The notes: generated by a model from the letters alone, not told the origin. Shown: positions 11,712 to 23,132, counted from the stretch's first letter. The stretch is DNA of 34,222 bases from Dimorphilus gyrociliatus (GCA_904063045.1 CAJFCJ010000120.1:1-34222), one strand, 5' to 3'. Program-made: numbers and translations.

Positions 11712-12729
11712 AATTTGACTATTAATCACCCAATTCCAAATCCATTTAGATCATTTATAATTGGAATTCCAGTGATTTTAACATTCATTTCCACAACTTT
11801 CGCATTGATATTCTTACCAAAAATAAATCAAATATTAAAGATAACAAAAACTCTATTGTTGAATATAACAATAATTGATTTTGTATTCAACTTTCTTTCC
11901 ATACCAACATCATTGATTACATCAATCATTGGAGTATTTCCCTATGGATTTGTTTATTGTCAAATTATTGGTGTGACATTTATAACAACTGCTCTGATAT
12001 CATTATGGTCTATAACGATTGTATCAGTTGATCGTTACATTGCTGTAGGATATCCAGATAAGTTAGTAGTAAGATATTAGAGAATGATTTCTGATGATAT
12101 CCATATTTTTTTTAGGTATAAAACTATTGTAACTGATAAAAGAATAAAAATTGTCGTTGCTGTTTCATTGCTATTTCTATACAGTTTTGGTTGTTTACCA
12201 TTCATAAGAGTTTTCAAATTTGAATATTACACTTTCCAGGAAAGAGAATTAATATGTTCATTAGAAATAACATTAAATTTACATACATTTGTTGATACTT
12301 TTGTTGGACCATTGTTATCATCAGCAATAATATTATTCTCAACATTTAGAATTGCTGTTTTTTTAAAAAAACAAAATTCAATTACAGATTCCAAACAATT
12401 AAAAATAACAACATCAAAAAGAAATTTAAGGATAGTTAAAGTTTTAATTTTAACATTTGTAGCTTTCTATTTATTATGGTTTCCATTTATTGTTTCAATA
12501 TTTGGAAGAATGTTTAATTAGTCATTTTCAAAAAAATTCTTCCCTTCTCAGCTTTTTCTCATTTTGGTTGATATCATTCAATGGTTTTGTCAATACCTTG
12601 ATATATGTTTTTATATTTTCTAGTTTGAGGGAGAAACTTTTCAAATTATTGAATATTTGCAGTTTTAAACTATTCTTTAATAATCCTGGCAATAATTTTA
12701 ATACAGAGATTGGATTGTCACAAGAATGA
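11712..12729 (+). pseudogene. Rhodopsin-class GPCR copy 2, probably a pseudogene
   Basis: Exon A (about 11712-12061) covers TM1-TM3 and ends DRYIAVGYPD. A 54-bp intron (12062-12115, phase 2) follows, and exon B resumes YKTIVTDKR and runs through TM6 (LLWFPF). Three problems follow. There is no ATG in the open frame, and TAG (11709-11711) lies just upstream. TAG at 12519-12521 follows TM6. TM7 (NGFVNTLIYVF) and the tail lie in another frame, with a run of seven As at 12530-12536 where the frame could have slipped. A 40-nt intron (12512-12551, phase 2, good pyrimidine-rich acceptor) would remove the stop and restore the frame, but would shorten loop 3 by about 12 residues against copies 1 and 3, so decay is more likely. 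Copy 2 is closest to copy 3 at 22 kb (shared GFVYCQI, DR[YF]IAV, GR[MI] after TM6). The 5' end may also need an unseen exon. Confidence 0.75.
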
Positions 12730-12802
12730 ATGTGAAATTTTTTTCTAGTCTGTGTTATATGTTCATTTATAGAATTTCCTTTAAGAACTCTTGTTTTGTA
12801 TG

Positions 12803-12826
12803 CCTCTCTCTCTCTCTCTCTCTCTC
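12803..12826. repeat. CT dinucleotide microsatellite
   Basis: A perfect CT run of 24 bp, 74 bp beyond the end of GPCR copy 2. Copy 2 is therefore bracketed by CT microsatellites at 11615 and here, which may have helped duplication or be chance. Confidence 0.9.
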
Positions 12827-12968
12827 CAAATTTCTTCAGTAGTAATTTCATCACCATGGGAACAATTATCTTCAGTCATATTGCTCTGTTTATTATTATT
12901 GGCATTTTGCCAAGACTAAGCCTCTTCTTTTGATATTTTCTCTGACCCCTTGGGTATAGCCAAGCACT

Positions 12969-13013
12969 GGGTTAGGGTTAGGGTAAAACCACTAATTTAT
13001 GGACGTTTTCTGT
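12969..13013 (+). repeat. Dispersed repeat: telomere-like units plus GGACGTTTTC core (copy R1)
   Basis: GGGTTAGGGTTAGGGTAAAACC is followed after about 10 bp by GGACGTTTTCTGTC (core 13001-13010). The same arrangement occurs inverted at 27141-27187. A short hairpin (CTTGG-GTATAG-CCAAG) lies immediately upstream. This is too short to name a transposon family and could be a fragment of a larger repeat. Confidence 0.7.
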
Positions 13014-13463
13014 CACATCCCTTTTGAGTTTTTGCAAACTGAGTGGAACAACCCTGATGTGCATGGCTCCTCATCAAGCCCTTTGGATCAAACTGTCAAA
13101 TATAAGCTTGCCCAGGTGATATAATAAAGCAGTAAAATTATTCTCTGTGAAGAAAACTGGCAAAAAAATCTTTTTTATCTATAGATATTCAAATTCTGTA
13201 ATTGTAAAAGACAATTGATGACCAATAAAAACTGGTAAAGAATATCAGCTTATTGTTAGAATATAAATTTATTAATTAACATTCTTCAATTTTATTGAGT
13301 TCTCTAGCTTGATATTAATTCTATAATCCTATAGAATATACAATTTATATATACTTAAAGAACAAGGAAACTATGTAGACGCAAAATCTTCTGTGACAAG
13401 GTCCATTGGTGGTACTCCAATCATGATAGGGCCATGCATTGGTACTACGAGATGGGGTTGATG

Positions 13464-13587
13464 GAAAACGTCCACAAACCAGATTTTTTGAAGATAGATT
13501 TTGGGTTGAAAAATGGATTGAAGAAAAAAGATAGCCATTGATTTGTACTTAGGGGTGTATCATCTGAGGGCTAGGGTTAGGGTAAAA
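13464..13587. repeat. Dispersed repeat fragments (copy R3): inverted GGACGTTTTC core and TAGGGTTAGGGTAAAA
   Basis: The core occurs inverted (GAAAACGTCC at 13464-13473), and about 100 bp later CTAGGGTTAGGGTAAAAG follows in direct orientation (13571-13587). Both parts match R1 at 12969 but their spacing and orientation are rearranged. Confidence 0.6.
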
Positions 13588-14380
13588 GCAAAGTTTGCAG
13601 GACAATTATTACAGTGGAGAAGGTGTTAGTTTTTATGAAATTTGATTGCTAACATTTGTTCTTAGTTCCATAAATTCTCTATTGTATTTGAATTTGTTTC
13701 TTCCAATTGTAAAGATTATATCCAAACATAATGAAATTAAAAATAAGTTAGCAAAATCACCAACTGCTTTAGAGCAGCATCTAAGCCTTCTTCGCAATTT
13801 GTCAGAGTGTAGCAAGTGCTGTCTTGATTTGACACAGTGTTTGTAGATGTCTGGGGATGAAGCCAGAGCTATCAAATGTGAACGGCATTAGCAACATGTC
13901 CACAAGTTAATGGATAAAACCCCACATTTCCTTTTTTCTCCTTAGTTTCAATGTTCTTTTCCTAAAGTTCTTCAATAGGTTTCGTTTCTGGTTCTCCTCC
14001 TTCGATAGACTTCTCTTGTTCAATTGAGTTTTGTACTTTCCCTTCTAAAAGTTTTTGATCTACTTCTCATTGGCCTTGGTTTTCTTCTTTTGGTAAGTGT
14101 AGAAACTCTATGCCTATGCTACACTTTCTGTTGGATTGTAACTAATTTACTCTATGCATGTTCTATTGGAAAAACTCTTGACTTTCTGCATTATATTTGT
14201 CTTTTTCAGAACTGAATATATTCTCAAATGAGTGTTTTTTGAACAGATTTCAGGTTCTATTTTTAGCAAATTCACAAATAATTGGAAAAGATAAGGCAGA
14301 AATTTCAACAATTACAAAACAACTAGTACATTTGGGTTATTGAACTTTCTTTAAGAAATAAATCATAGCGCGCTTAGTAG

Positions 14381-15743
14381 GTAAAAAAGGTATCCCCTTT
14401 TCGTATTTCTAAAGGTGACTCATTCTTCCCAAATATCTATTCAATAGTTTCTGATGAAAAGCCTCATGTTCATGAAAAAACAAAAAGTTTAGTCTCAAAT
14501 ATTAAAGCTAAGAAAAGTTTGAGAGATATCTGTGAAACTGATAATAAGTCATCAGGGAGAGTTATTGCAGAGATTGTTCTGCTAAAACATGTTGAAGAAG
14601 CAAATAGTTTGCCAAACATAGAAAAAATAAGAAGAATGGCAAATTTCAACAGACAAAAGAAAAGACCAAATGAACCACAAAGAATTGCTTTTGAACTAAA
14701 TATGGCTTTCATTCCAGATGATTTCCTGCAAAGAGATGTAACTGTAGGCAAACACAGAATCATAATTTTTGCTTCTAATCATCAACTAGCACTTTTAGGC
14801 AAAAGCAAGATATGTTACATGGATGGAACATTTAAAATTGTTAAACCACCATTCATTCAACTTTTTTCTTTGCATTCATTTTTAAAATATGAAGGAGAAA
14901 TGAAACAAGTGCCTTTAGCATTTGTATTAATGACATCAAAGAAAAAGAAAGTATATAAGATTGTATTTAAGGTACACCTTTTTTAAATAAAAAACTTCAT
15001 AAAACTTTATAATATTTTTCAACAGGAAATTCAAAGTCTAATGAATGGATGGACACCAAAGAAATTTGTTGTTGATTTTGAAATGGGATTGTGGACAGCT
15101 CTAGATGCTATATTCCCTCAAGTTTTCATTCAAGGGTGTGTTTTTCATTGGACACAAGCAGTTTTTCGTCAAATTAAAGTATTATTAGTAGAATTGTTAA
15201 AAAAAATATTTTCTGTACAAATTTCTGTTTTAGATGCTTGGGTATTCTTTGGACTATAATGACAATATGCCAAATAGGAAACTACTCACACATTTATTGG
15301 CCTTACCCTTTCTTCCTTTTGATGTTATTCCTCATACATTCTCAATGTTGAGAAATGAAGCAATAGAGAAAAATATGTATTTGGATTTATATAATTATGT
15401 TGAAAAAAATTGGATAATAAGCTCAACTTGGAAACCAGAAAATTGGTCTATTTTTGGTTTGGCTATTCATACAAATAATGATGTGGAGGGATGGCATAGA
15501 AGAATGAATGAAAAGACAGCTTCTAAGGGCTCTTTTTATAAATTAATAGATACCCTGAAACATGAGGCAGCTCTAGTTCCAGTTGTACAAAAGTTGATGT
15601 CTGAGAGGAAAATGAAAAAGTATCAAAAGAAGAGCTTCTTAATAGTTCAGAACAAAATATTCAATATCTGGAAGGAATATAAACTAGGAGAGATAACAGC
15701 ATTACAGCTTTTGGAAAAATCTGCAACCACTTATACTCATTAG
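14381..15743 (+). mobile_element. MULE-type (Mutator-like) DDE transposase gene, three exons
   Basis: Exons: open frame from about 14381 (after a TAG) to 14971, then 15026-15178, then 15234-15743. The introns are 54 and 55 bp, both phase 0 with GT-AG ends, and no stop interrupts the joined frame. The catalytic core is recognisable. First Asp is in YMDGTF (codon 14822). Second Asp is in VVDFEMGLW (codon 15074). Then comes the MULE-typical GCVFHW (C-x2-H) and Glu in NDVEGWHRRMN (codon 15486). Mutator-like transposases cut and paste DNA in the nucleus. No ATG is evident at the start, and the N-terminal FLYWCH/zinc-finger region usual in animal MULEs is not seen, so a 5' exon is missing or unrecognised. 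Terminal inverted repeats and a target duplication could not be fixed by eye. The intact triad and frame suggest recent activity or domestication. Confidence 0.82.
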
Positions 15744-16864
15744 TAACTTTTCTATTTTTAGTTGTTTTATCTTATGTTATGTACAAAGATGAAGGTAGAA
15801 TATTTTTTTAGACATTCAGTAAACTTCTTTTTATGCAACATTATTTAAAGAAAATACATACTTGGATTGAAAATTAGGCTTACATTTTATATTTACTTAA
15901 AAAGAGTACCTAGGCCATTTTCTCCCAAACTTGGGCCGTTTTCTCCCATACTCGAAATTTTAGCTCTTTTTGTCATGAATCAGGCCGTTTTATACCATAC
16001 TCCCCAATCATATATATTCTAATATTATATTAAAAAGCTTTTGTTAAAAATTAGAGTTGTATTGTAAAAAATCTATTTTAAGATTTCAAGAATTAATTAG
16101 ACATTTTCTGGCAAACAAAAAGAAAAGAAAAAAATATAGAGAATGCAACCAAACACAAAATTACTTCAAGATTGAGAAAAATCCAATGAGTATGGGAAAA
16201 CTCATCCCCTTTATCAGGAATAATCATCCCCTATTCTAAAAATTGATAAATACTGAAATAAATAAAAATAACTGAAAAAAATGAAATATTGAATGAGAAT
16301 TATGTAGAAAAAAAGTAGTTGCTCACTTCCTGTTGACAGCTTTCAAAAGTGCATAACTTTAATTGATAATTTGGCCTAGTTATTAGAGGTCTGTTAAGAG
16401 CAAAAATTCTGTGAGTATATTGTTAATAAGCCAATTGTATGTGCTAAATAGTGTTTTTGATTGTCAAATTTCTTCGTTTGTGTTGGGGAAAAAACCAATC
16501 AAACTTTTTCATCAATTAGACAAGATAATAGCTTTGTTCAATTGGAATTGTTGTGCTTAAGTATTCTTATTTTTTTTAATGACCTAATTATTACCGGCCT
16601 ATTTATTTGTAGACATCTCCAAAACAAAGAACTAAGTGTTAATTACAGTGCAAACATTACAAATGTTAATAGACATTTAATAATGAAATATTAATAAAAA
16701 AACATTATTTTTTTTGGAATATGCAAAATATTTAAAGGGTATAAACTTTTTTGACGGGTACCAGTTTTCGTCTTTGCTGTTCACTATGGGAACATCAAGA
16801 TTAAAAATTTAATTGTTATCCTAAATGCAAAACATCTTTTATTCGTTCCAATTTATTAGATTCG
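15744..16864. other. Non-coding region downstream of the transposase
   Basis: AT-rich DNA containing the short repeat cluster at 15913-16201 and otherwise chance open frames (for example 16461-16694, with no domain character). It is probably the 3' part of the mobile element plus the 3' flank of the cysteine-rich gene. Confidence 0.5.
15913..16201. repeat. Short repeats downstream of the transposase: three direct, one inverted
   Basis: Three related copies of about 20 bp start at 15913, 15934 and 15983 (consensus GGCCGTTTTCTCCCATACTC). An inverted copy (GAGTATGGGAAAAC) lies at 16188-16201. A 14-bp match to the first copy (CATTTTCTCCCAAA, inverted) also occurs near 33790. Such clusters could be subterminal repeats of the transposon (inference). 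Confidence 0.65.
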
Positions 16865-19800
16865 TCAATTGATAGATGCAGCTACAATGGAATTGACAAA
16901 GGAACAAAGAACATTGAAAAGATGCATTTTAAAAATTATCTGTATATATATATACATATTGTGATGTAATAGTCTTTCATGTTCAAAAGAATATTTGTTA
17001 CGTAAGAAATATGAAAATGTCAAATTGTAACATTTCATCTTTGCAAGCCTTTGACCAAGAATTTCTTGCTCCAATTGAATTTTAACTGTTTTACAATTTT
17101 CGTTGATATTTTGTGCGGAGCATGTTTGATTTGAACAACCTCTTGCAAATGTTACTGTCCCTAAAATTTCTGTTCTATAAGCCCAACAGTCGCCAATACC
17201 GCAATCGATCACTCTAACTTTGTTTGTTGAGTTCCTTATATCGGATATATCATTCCCACAATCCACTTGGTTTCCTTTGCATTCGAAACATTTTCCTAAA
17301 ATTTGAAAGTACAATATAGACAATAAATATTATATGGAATTATTAAAAATAAAATGGCTGACTTGCGCATTCTCTGTTATAATTGTGTAAATAGAATCCT
17401 GGTTTGCATTTCGAACATATACGACCATGAGTGCAGATTCCACACCCAGTAATTCAACAGGAAATGCAAGCCAACTTATCATCTTGTAAAGTATATGATG
17501 ATTCACAATTAAGACACTTGGCCGGCCCATTGGATGGCATAAGCCCACACTTTGCGCAATTGGCAAAGGCAGCTTCTGAATAAGGTACACATGTTCCATC
17601 AGTTTTAAGCGAATAGGCATTCGATACACATTTTGTACATTTTGTTGTCTTATCACTGTTTGCAGTACAGATTTCGCAATTGGATGGGCAGGGAAGGCAA
17701 CTTCCGTCAAACGCTTTAGCGTATCTATGGTAACATTTTAAACATTCGTATTTTTTATTATGTGAACACATTCTAAAATTGGAGAATAATTCACATTTTA
17801 AAATGATAGAGAGAGAGAGAGAGAGAGATAATATCTAAGAAAAAAAAAGTTTACTTACTGTCACAAACATTTGGTGTTATTCCAGTATTTAATTTGTACC
17901 CTTTTTTACATAGTTTTGGTATGAGAGTATCGGATTGAGCACTTTCATAAGCACACCTTTCAACACCTATACCTGTACAGACAGTACAGGTACCATCAAC
18001 TCTGTCTCTTATAAAACCTTGTTTGCAACCATTTGGTATGCAAGTTATTCCATCAGTGCAGAATGAGCAATCGTTAATGCAGGATTGACAATTTCCAGTA
18101 TTATCCATATAATTTCCAGTGTTGCACTGAAGACACTTGAAAATATTGTCAATATCTTTTACACAGAGAGCACAACTTCCAAGACTAATTGGACATGACT
18201 CACACTTGAAATCGGCGTCTTTAAGACCACTTCCTCCACTAGTACAAGCAAATTGTAGACAGTAAGATTGAGTTTCATCATCTGGGTCGACTCTGCATTC
18301 ACCACAATTATTTGGGCAAGGAATACAGTTTTTTGATGAGTTCAATACATAACTAGGCTTACATTCAGTACATTGATTTGCAGTTGATCCAGTTGAATCA
18401 GTAGAGCATTTTTTACATCCTGTTTGGCAAGCTATACAACTTCCCTTATTATTATTTCCTGTATGATATAATCCGAATTCATCTTGGCATTGAGTACATG
18501 TATCAACGTTATTAGGTAGTGTGGTTGATTCTGTACAATCTCTGCAGTCTGCAATAGAGCCTGGTATAATTCCAGCACAATTTAAACATTGATTTCTGGC
18601 TCTATTTCCGATATAGTTTGCTGGACATTCTGAACAATCGCAAACATCTGATGTAAGTTTAAATTTTCCTGTAACACAATTAGGAAAATTAGCATCTGCG
18701 CAAGGAATACAACCATTTCCTGCCCCATTTAAAAGTTTCCCAGGCAGACAATCACATGAGCAGCGATCTTCACTTAGCCCTATTAATCCACCTGTGCAGG
18801 TAAACGCAGAACAATCTATACAAGATTTTCCATCTTCTGATGGAAACTTATTGGTTGAACATGCTGAGCATGTGCATTCAGATATTCCATTAATTAATCT
18901 TAAATTATGCGTTACACAATCGGGCATATTTGTACAAGTTTTGCATTCTCCACCACCAGGTACTAAAATATTTGTACTTCCGGCTGAAGCTGTTGCACAC
19001 TTTCCACAAATTCAAACGCCATTATATGATGTTGTTAATTGACAATTTGGAATCGGATTTGTGCATACAGTACAAGTGTATTTATTAATTGGATTTCAAG
19101 GAAATCCAATGACAGACCCATTTGGACATTGAATACATCTACCATCCGTGTCAGCATCTGTATTGATACTTGAATAACCTAGGCAATTTGCGTCTGCTGG
19201 AGCTTGATTTGCCAAATTTACTAGTACTGGTTCTGATCCAGGTGTGCTATGAGTAAAATAGTTGATACCTGGTTTGCCACAGAAAGCACTTGTGCTGATA
19301 GAATGCATATATCCAGGTGAGCAGGATGTCGCCCAAGAAGTTGATCCTATACATATAGTAGAATCAAATTTTAGAACATAGCCAGGCTCGCACGCATAAC
19401 ACTCTGTAATTGACGGTGCTGCAGCGTCCCCAACGTATAAGGAACACCCCTGAATAGGTGGATGGCAAGCATTTGTATAACCCTTATTTAATGCGTTATA
19501 TACTCCAGAGTTTGTCTTGCCAGTAGAGCAAGTTTGGCATTGACAAGGACTATTGGCAGCTGTTGCCCATTGAACATTACAGTTCGCTACAGGGGATAAA
19601 CAAGGGGCTGATTGGTAATTGTAACCCTTGCCACTGCTGCAAGATGTACATATAACATCTGAACCGGAATAGAAGCATTTCTCGCAATTGGGATGAGCCG
19701 ATGAGCATGACGGACATAAATTTGTTGCTGGATCTTTATAAAATCCTTCAGCGCAAAGTGAACAATCCCTTCGATTTCATTCTCATCATGAACGTCTATT

Positions 19801-21301
19801 GATTCGCATTCCCCTCTATTTGGACAATTATCTGTGCAAACTCGAGTAGAAAATTTGAATATTTTATTAACGCCAGCACCACCAGATGCGCAAGCGGATC
19901 TTCTACATTTAACATCGTTGCCAATAACTTCGCAATGATCGCAATTACTCAACGATGAGCAAGATAGGCAGCTATCTATAGTTGTTGTTCCAGTTGCGAA
20001 TTTAGGTGCATACCTTAAACTGCATTTTTTACAGATTGACCCAGTTACAGTTTTCTTACAATAGTCACATCCTGTAGAACATGGAAAACATATTCCAGTT
20101 GAATCATCGAATCGAAAACCTAGGTGTCACTGCTTGAGAATTCTTAAAATAACATTTCTGACAAAATGGCGGACAAGCTAGAGAGATAAGGATAAGAGAA
20201 TATGGTTGATTTGAAATTTGAATTATTTCATAATTTACCTATACATTTCCCATCATTTCTTCTACTCCATGATTTTCCATTACTATCATTTTCTATGCAA
20301 GAATGTCTTGCATTTAAATCACCACCACCATTACACTCTGCTCTAGAATTTATTGTACTCCATGCACAAGAATTACAATTGTCTGGACATTTAATACATA
20401 AACCATTTGAATCTAACATATATTTTGCCTCACATCTATCAGTTTTACATACAAGTTTGTCATTGGAAATTTCACATTCTAGACAATTTTCTGGACATTT
20501 ATCGCAAGTTTTCAAACTAATTATTGCATAATCAACTTTACATTTAGTACATTTAAACAACGTCATCTGATTGTTGTTGGCAAGCATGACAATATCTTGA
20601 ACAGGCTGAACAAGAACCATCTTTTAAAAAATAGCCATTATTACATTTTATACATTTATTAACTCCACTTCTTTCATTTCCAGATGCATTTAATACAGTT
20701 TGATGGGCATTGAGTGCATTGATTTGTAGAATTACTCAATGCAAAATTAGAATAGCATTCTGTACATTTTGCTTCACTTGTACAATTTCTACATCCGCTT
20801 GAGCATTCTAAAAAAACATCATATAATTTTTTAACTTCTTTATGAATGAATTTTAAAAATTCAACTTTTTAGTGGAAACATACCTGAGCATTTTGAATTT
20901 TTCAAATAGTAATGATCAATGCATCCAGTGCATACTGTAGCATCATTTTCAATTGAAACATCAGATTTTAGCATACACTTCTCTTTTGAACAAAAATTTG
21001 GGCATTCTGGTTCTTTAAGAAAAAATTAAATTAAACAAAAAAATTTTCTTGGACATTTACTAAAACATTTCAGCTTGTCAATTGAATGAATTCGTCCACT
21101 TGAACAAATTCCGCAAGTTGTAAGACGATTACCACTTTGTCCATTTTCACAATTATAGATATCAGTACTCAGTAGAGTTGCAGATTGGGAATCTATTGAA
21201 TATTTTGAAAAGATAAGAACTCTCTGATTCCAATCACATATAAAAACAAACTTACATTTAAAATGCAAGAGATAAAGTGCTAAAAGAATAAACTTCTCCA
21301 T
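16865..21301 (-). pseudogene. Furin-like cysteine-rich secreted/surface protein with Ly6-like tail, multiple lesions
   Basis: The first exon starts at an ATG at 21301 with a signal peptide (MEKFILLALYLLHF) and is cut by a phase-1 intron (GTAAGT). About 1,200 codons of CxxC-rich furin/growth-factor-receptor-like repeats follow (CIPCPNNCGEC, CLPCPSNCEIC and similar). The last exon (from 17295) carries a Ly6/uPAR-like pattern (CFEC, CGIGDCW, FARGCSNQTC). Most junctions are phase 1. The frame breaks near 20690, 20565, 20125 and 19770, and the phases across the 17773-17858 intron do not match (an extra TG near 17766 would explain it). In-frame TGA codons lie at 19096, 19012 and 17454. The frame that restores the repeats continues on the far side of each break. 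It is best read as a recently decayed gene or a poorly polished assembly. An intact version would be extracellular or membrane-anchored; the partner is unknown. Confidence 0.75.
17808..17829. repeat. GA microsatellite inside an intron
   Basis: A GA run lies in the 86-bp intron 17773-17858 of the cysteine-rich gene; on the coding strand it is a CT tract upstream of the acceptor and could act as its polypyrimidine tract. Confidence 0.85.
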
Positions 21302-21922
21302 CAGGTGTTGATCAATTTTGTTCTGAGTCTTCCTGTCTCTGAATCTCTTTTATAGGAAAGATTTTGTTTTGATCATTCAATTCTGACAATTCAACACCAG
21401 AATAACAGTATTAAACTGTATTTTCTCAAATAGTTGTAATTTAATACATGGTTCATAGCTTTAAAGAGGGGAGGGATGTGTTGAAAGGTTGGATTTTGGG
21501 TTGACAACTAATGAAATGGGTTAAATAATAAAAAAGAAAACAAACAACTTGCAATCTGGTGGGTCTAGACTGATGATAAACTAGATAATAGGTCTTGTTT
21601 AGGGGTTTGGTAAAACAGAAACACTCTAGGCAGTTTCAACAATACTTGAGTACAGATGTCAAACTTCAAAGATACTTGCATTAAACTTACTTTTTGTAGC
21701 TAACAATAGTTAGCTACAGTTTCTACAACTAAATCAAAATACAAAGTAAACTATTGGACAGATATTCATGAATAATATCTCTCTTTGTAAACGCAAGACA
21801 AAAAACTTTAAAAGTCTATTACAGAACTCTATGGTTCTAGATTTTCATAAAATCACCAGGTGGATCATTGAGTAGATGTACAAGAAAACAAGCCTTTTAT
21901 TACGTAACTGAAATTTAGTTAA
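21302..21922. other. Intergenic region
   Basis: AT-rich DNA between the start of the cysteine-rich gene (-) and the truncated GPCR copy 3 (+). I looked for a TM1-like exon to complete copy 3 and saw none. Confidence 0.5.
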
Positions 21923-22809
21923 GCTGATTTAATAATAAACTTGAAATTTCTATCATTTACCTTTGTTATTTCAATTCGAGAAGAATATTTTGGATTTGTT
22001 TATTGTCAAATTATGGGTTTAATTTACCTTTCGAGTGCAATGGTATCATTCTGGTCGAATACAATTATATCAATTGATCGTTTCATTGCTGTCAGATACC
22101 CGAATAGGTTTTGAATAATTCTTTTTATTACCAGTTTATTTTCTATGCAGTTTGTAATCTTTTTCCCCTTTCCAAAACAGATATAAAGATATTATTACTT
22201 TTAAGAGAATAAAAATTATTTTAGTTTTAAGTTGGTTGATATTATTTTTATTTGGTGTTTTGAATTATATTAAACAAGTGAACTTTGGTTATTATACATT
22301 CTTACCTACTGAAATGATTTGTACAACAGCACCTATTTTAAATACTCAAGTACTGATCTATATGGTTACTGGACCAATTATGTCAACTGGTATAATTGCA
22401 TTTTCATGTTTCAAGATAATTCTATTACTTAAAAAGCAAATAACAAAAATACACACAAATGCAAATTCCGTTCAAAAGCAAGTCAGTCAATCAACAAAAA
22501 GGAATTTTCGTGTAATAAAATTATTAGTTTTAACTGTTGTAACTTATTATTGTCTTTGGTCGCCATTTAATATTCTCTTAATTGGAAGAATACTAAGTGA
22601 TACATGGGATGAAAGAGTATTTCTAAAATTTTTCTTCCTGTGGTTTGCAAATCTCAGTAGTTTTGTCAATACTTTGTTGTATATATATATATGTCTTTTC
22701 TAGTGTTAGGGATAAATTCGTAGCATTCTTTAATATTTTACTCTGCAATATTATCCGTAAAAGAGAAAATAACCAATCAGAATCTGTTGCAGATGAAAGT
22801 CTTCAATAG
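21923..22809 (+). pseudogene. Rhodopsin-class GPCR copy 3, 5'-truncated with a microsatellite frameshift
   Basis: The frame opens just after a TAA (21920-21922) inside TM2 (ADLIIN), so TM1 is absent. It continues through GFVYCQIMG, TM3 and DRFIAVRYPN. A 73-bp intron (22108-22180, phase 2) follows at the same place as in copies 1 and 2, then YKDIITFKR and TM4 to TM7 (NTLLY). At 22680-22692 an AT run breaks the frame: in this frame a TAG follows nine codons on, while the shifted frame gives an intact tail (SVRDKFVAFFNIL to ESLQ, TAG at 22807-22809). Removing two AT units would restore both frame and length relative to copy 2. The receptor could not fold without TM1, so this is a pseudogene unless an upstream exon exists. 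Likely the same subfamily as copy 2. Confidence 0.8.
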
Positions 22810-23132
22810 ATATTATATTAAGACTTTGTAAACAAACTCTGTACAAAAATCAGTTCATTTTTCAATGTTGTTTCTTAAGACTTTACAATAAATTGTTAAC
22901 TGGACACAAAAGTAGCCTTGACAACAAATTAATTACCGTCATTTATCTCTCCCAGTTGTTATATATTTGCAGACAAAAATGCTTACTAATTATTGTAGAG
23001 TGAGCTGTGTCAGCAGAATATTTTAAATATACTGATACGCTAAATTTCCTTACATATACAGGTATTTATCTATATATATATATATAGGTTTTTCTTCTAC
23101 AGATTCATTAGTATAAAGAAAGCTTTTGAACA
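22810..23132. other. Intergenic region, probable promoter side of the CBM14-TSP1 gene
   Basis: About 320 bp of AT-rich DNA with a TA microsatellite at about 23071-23086 upstream of the ATG at 23133. No gene is seen. The TA tract could act as a core promoter element, but this is only position-based. Confidence 0.45.

Larger units (their letters stand above)
12730..14380. other. Intergenic region with repeat fragments
   Basis: About 1.65 kb without a credible gene. It holds a CT microsatellite (12803-12826), two telomere-like repeat fragments and two copies of a GGACGTTTTC core, listed separately. Any 5' exon of the MULE-type transposase gene would lie in the right-hand part, but none could be identified. 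Confidence 0.5.

Noticed and set aside
13633-14215. Several 60-80 codon open frames before the transposase
   Set aside because: No zinc finger, FLYWCH or other transposase N-terminal motif could be seen, and no splice phases match 14381.
16461-16694. A 77-codon plus-strand open frame
   Set aside because: Contains a hydrophobic stretch but no signal peptide pattern or family motif; AT-rich chance frame.
20202-20531. Plus-strand open frame of 109 codons
   Set aside because: Antisense to the cysteine-rich repeats, whose periodic Cys codons create an open complementary frame.
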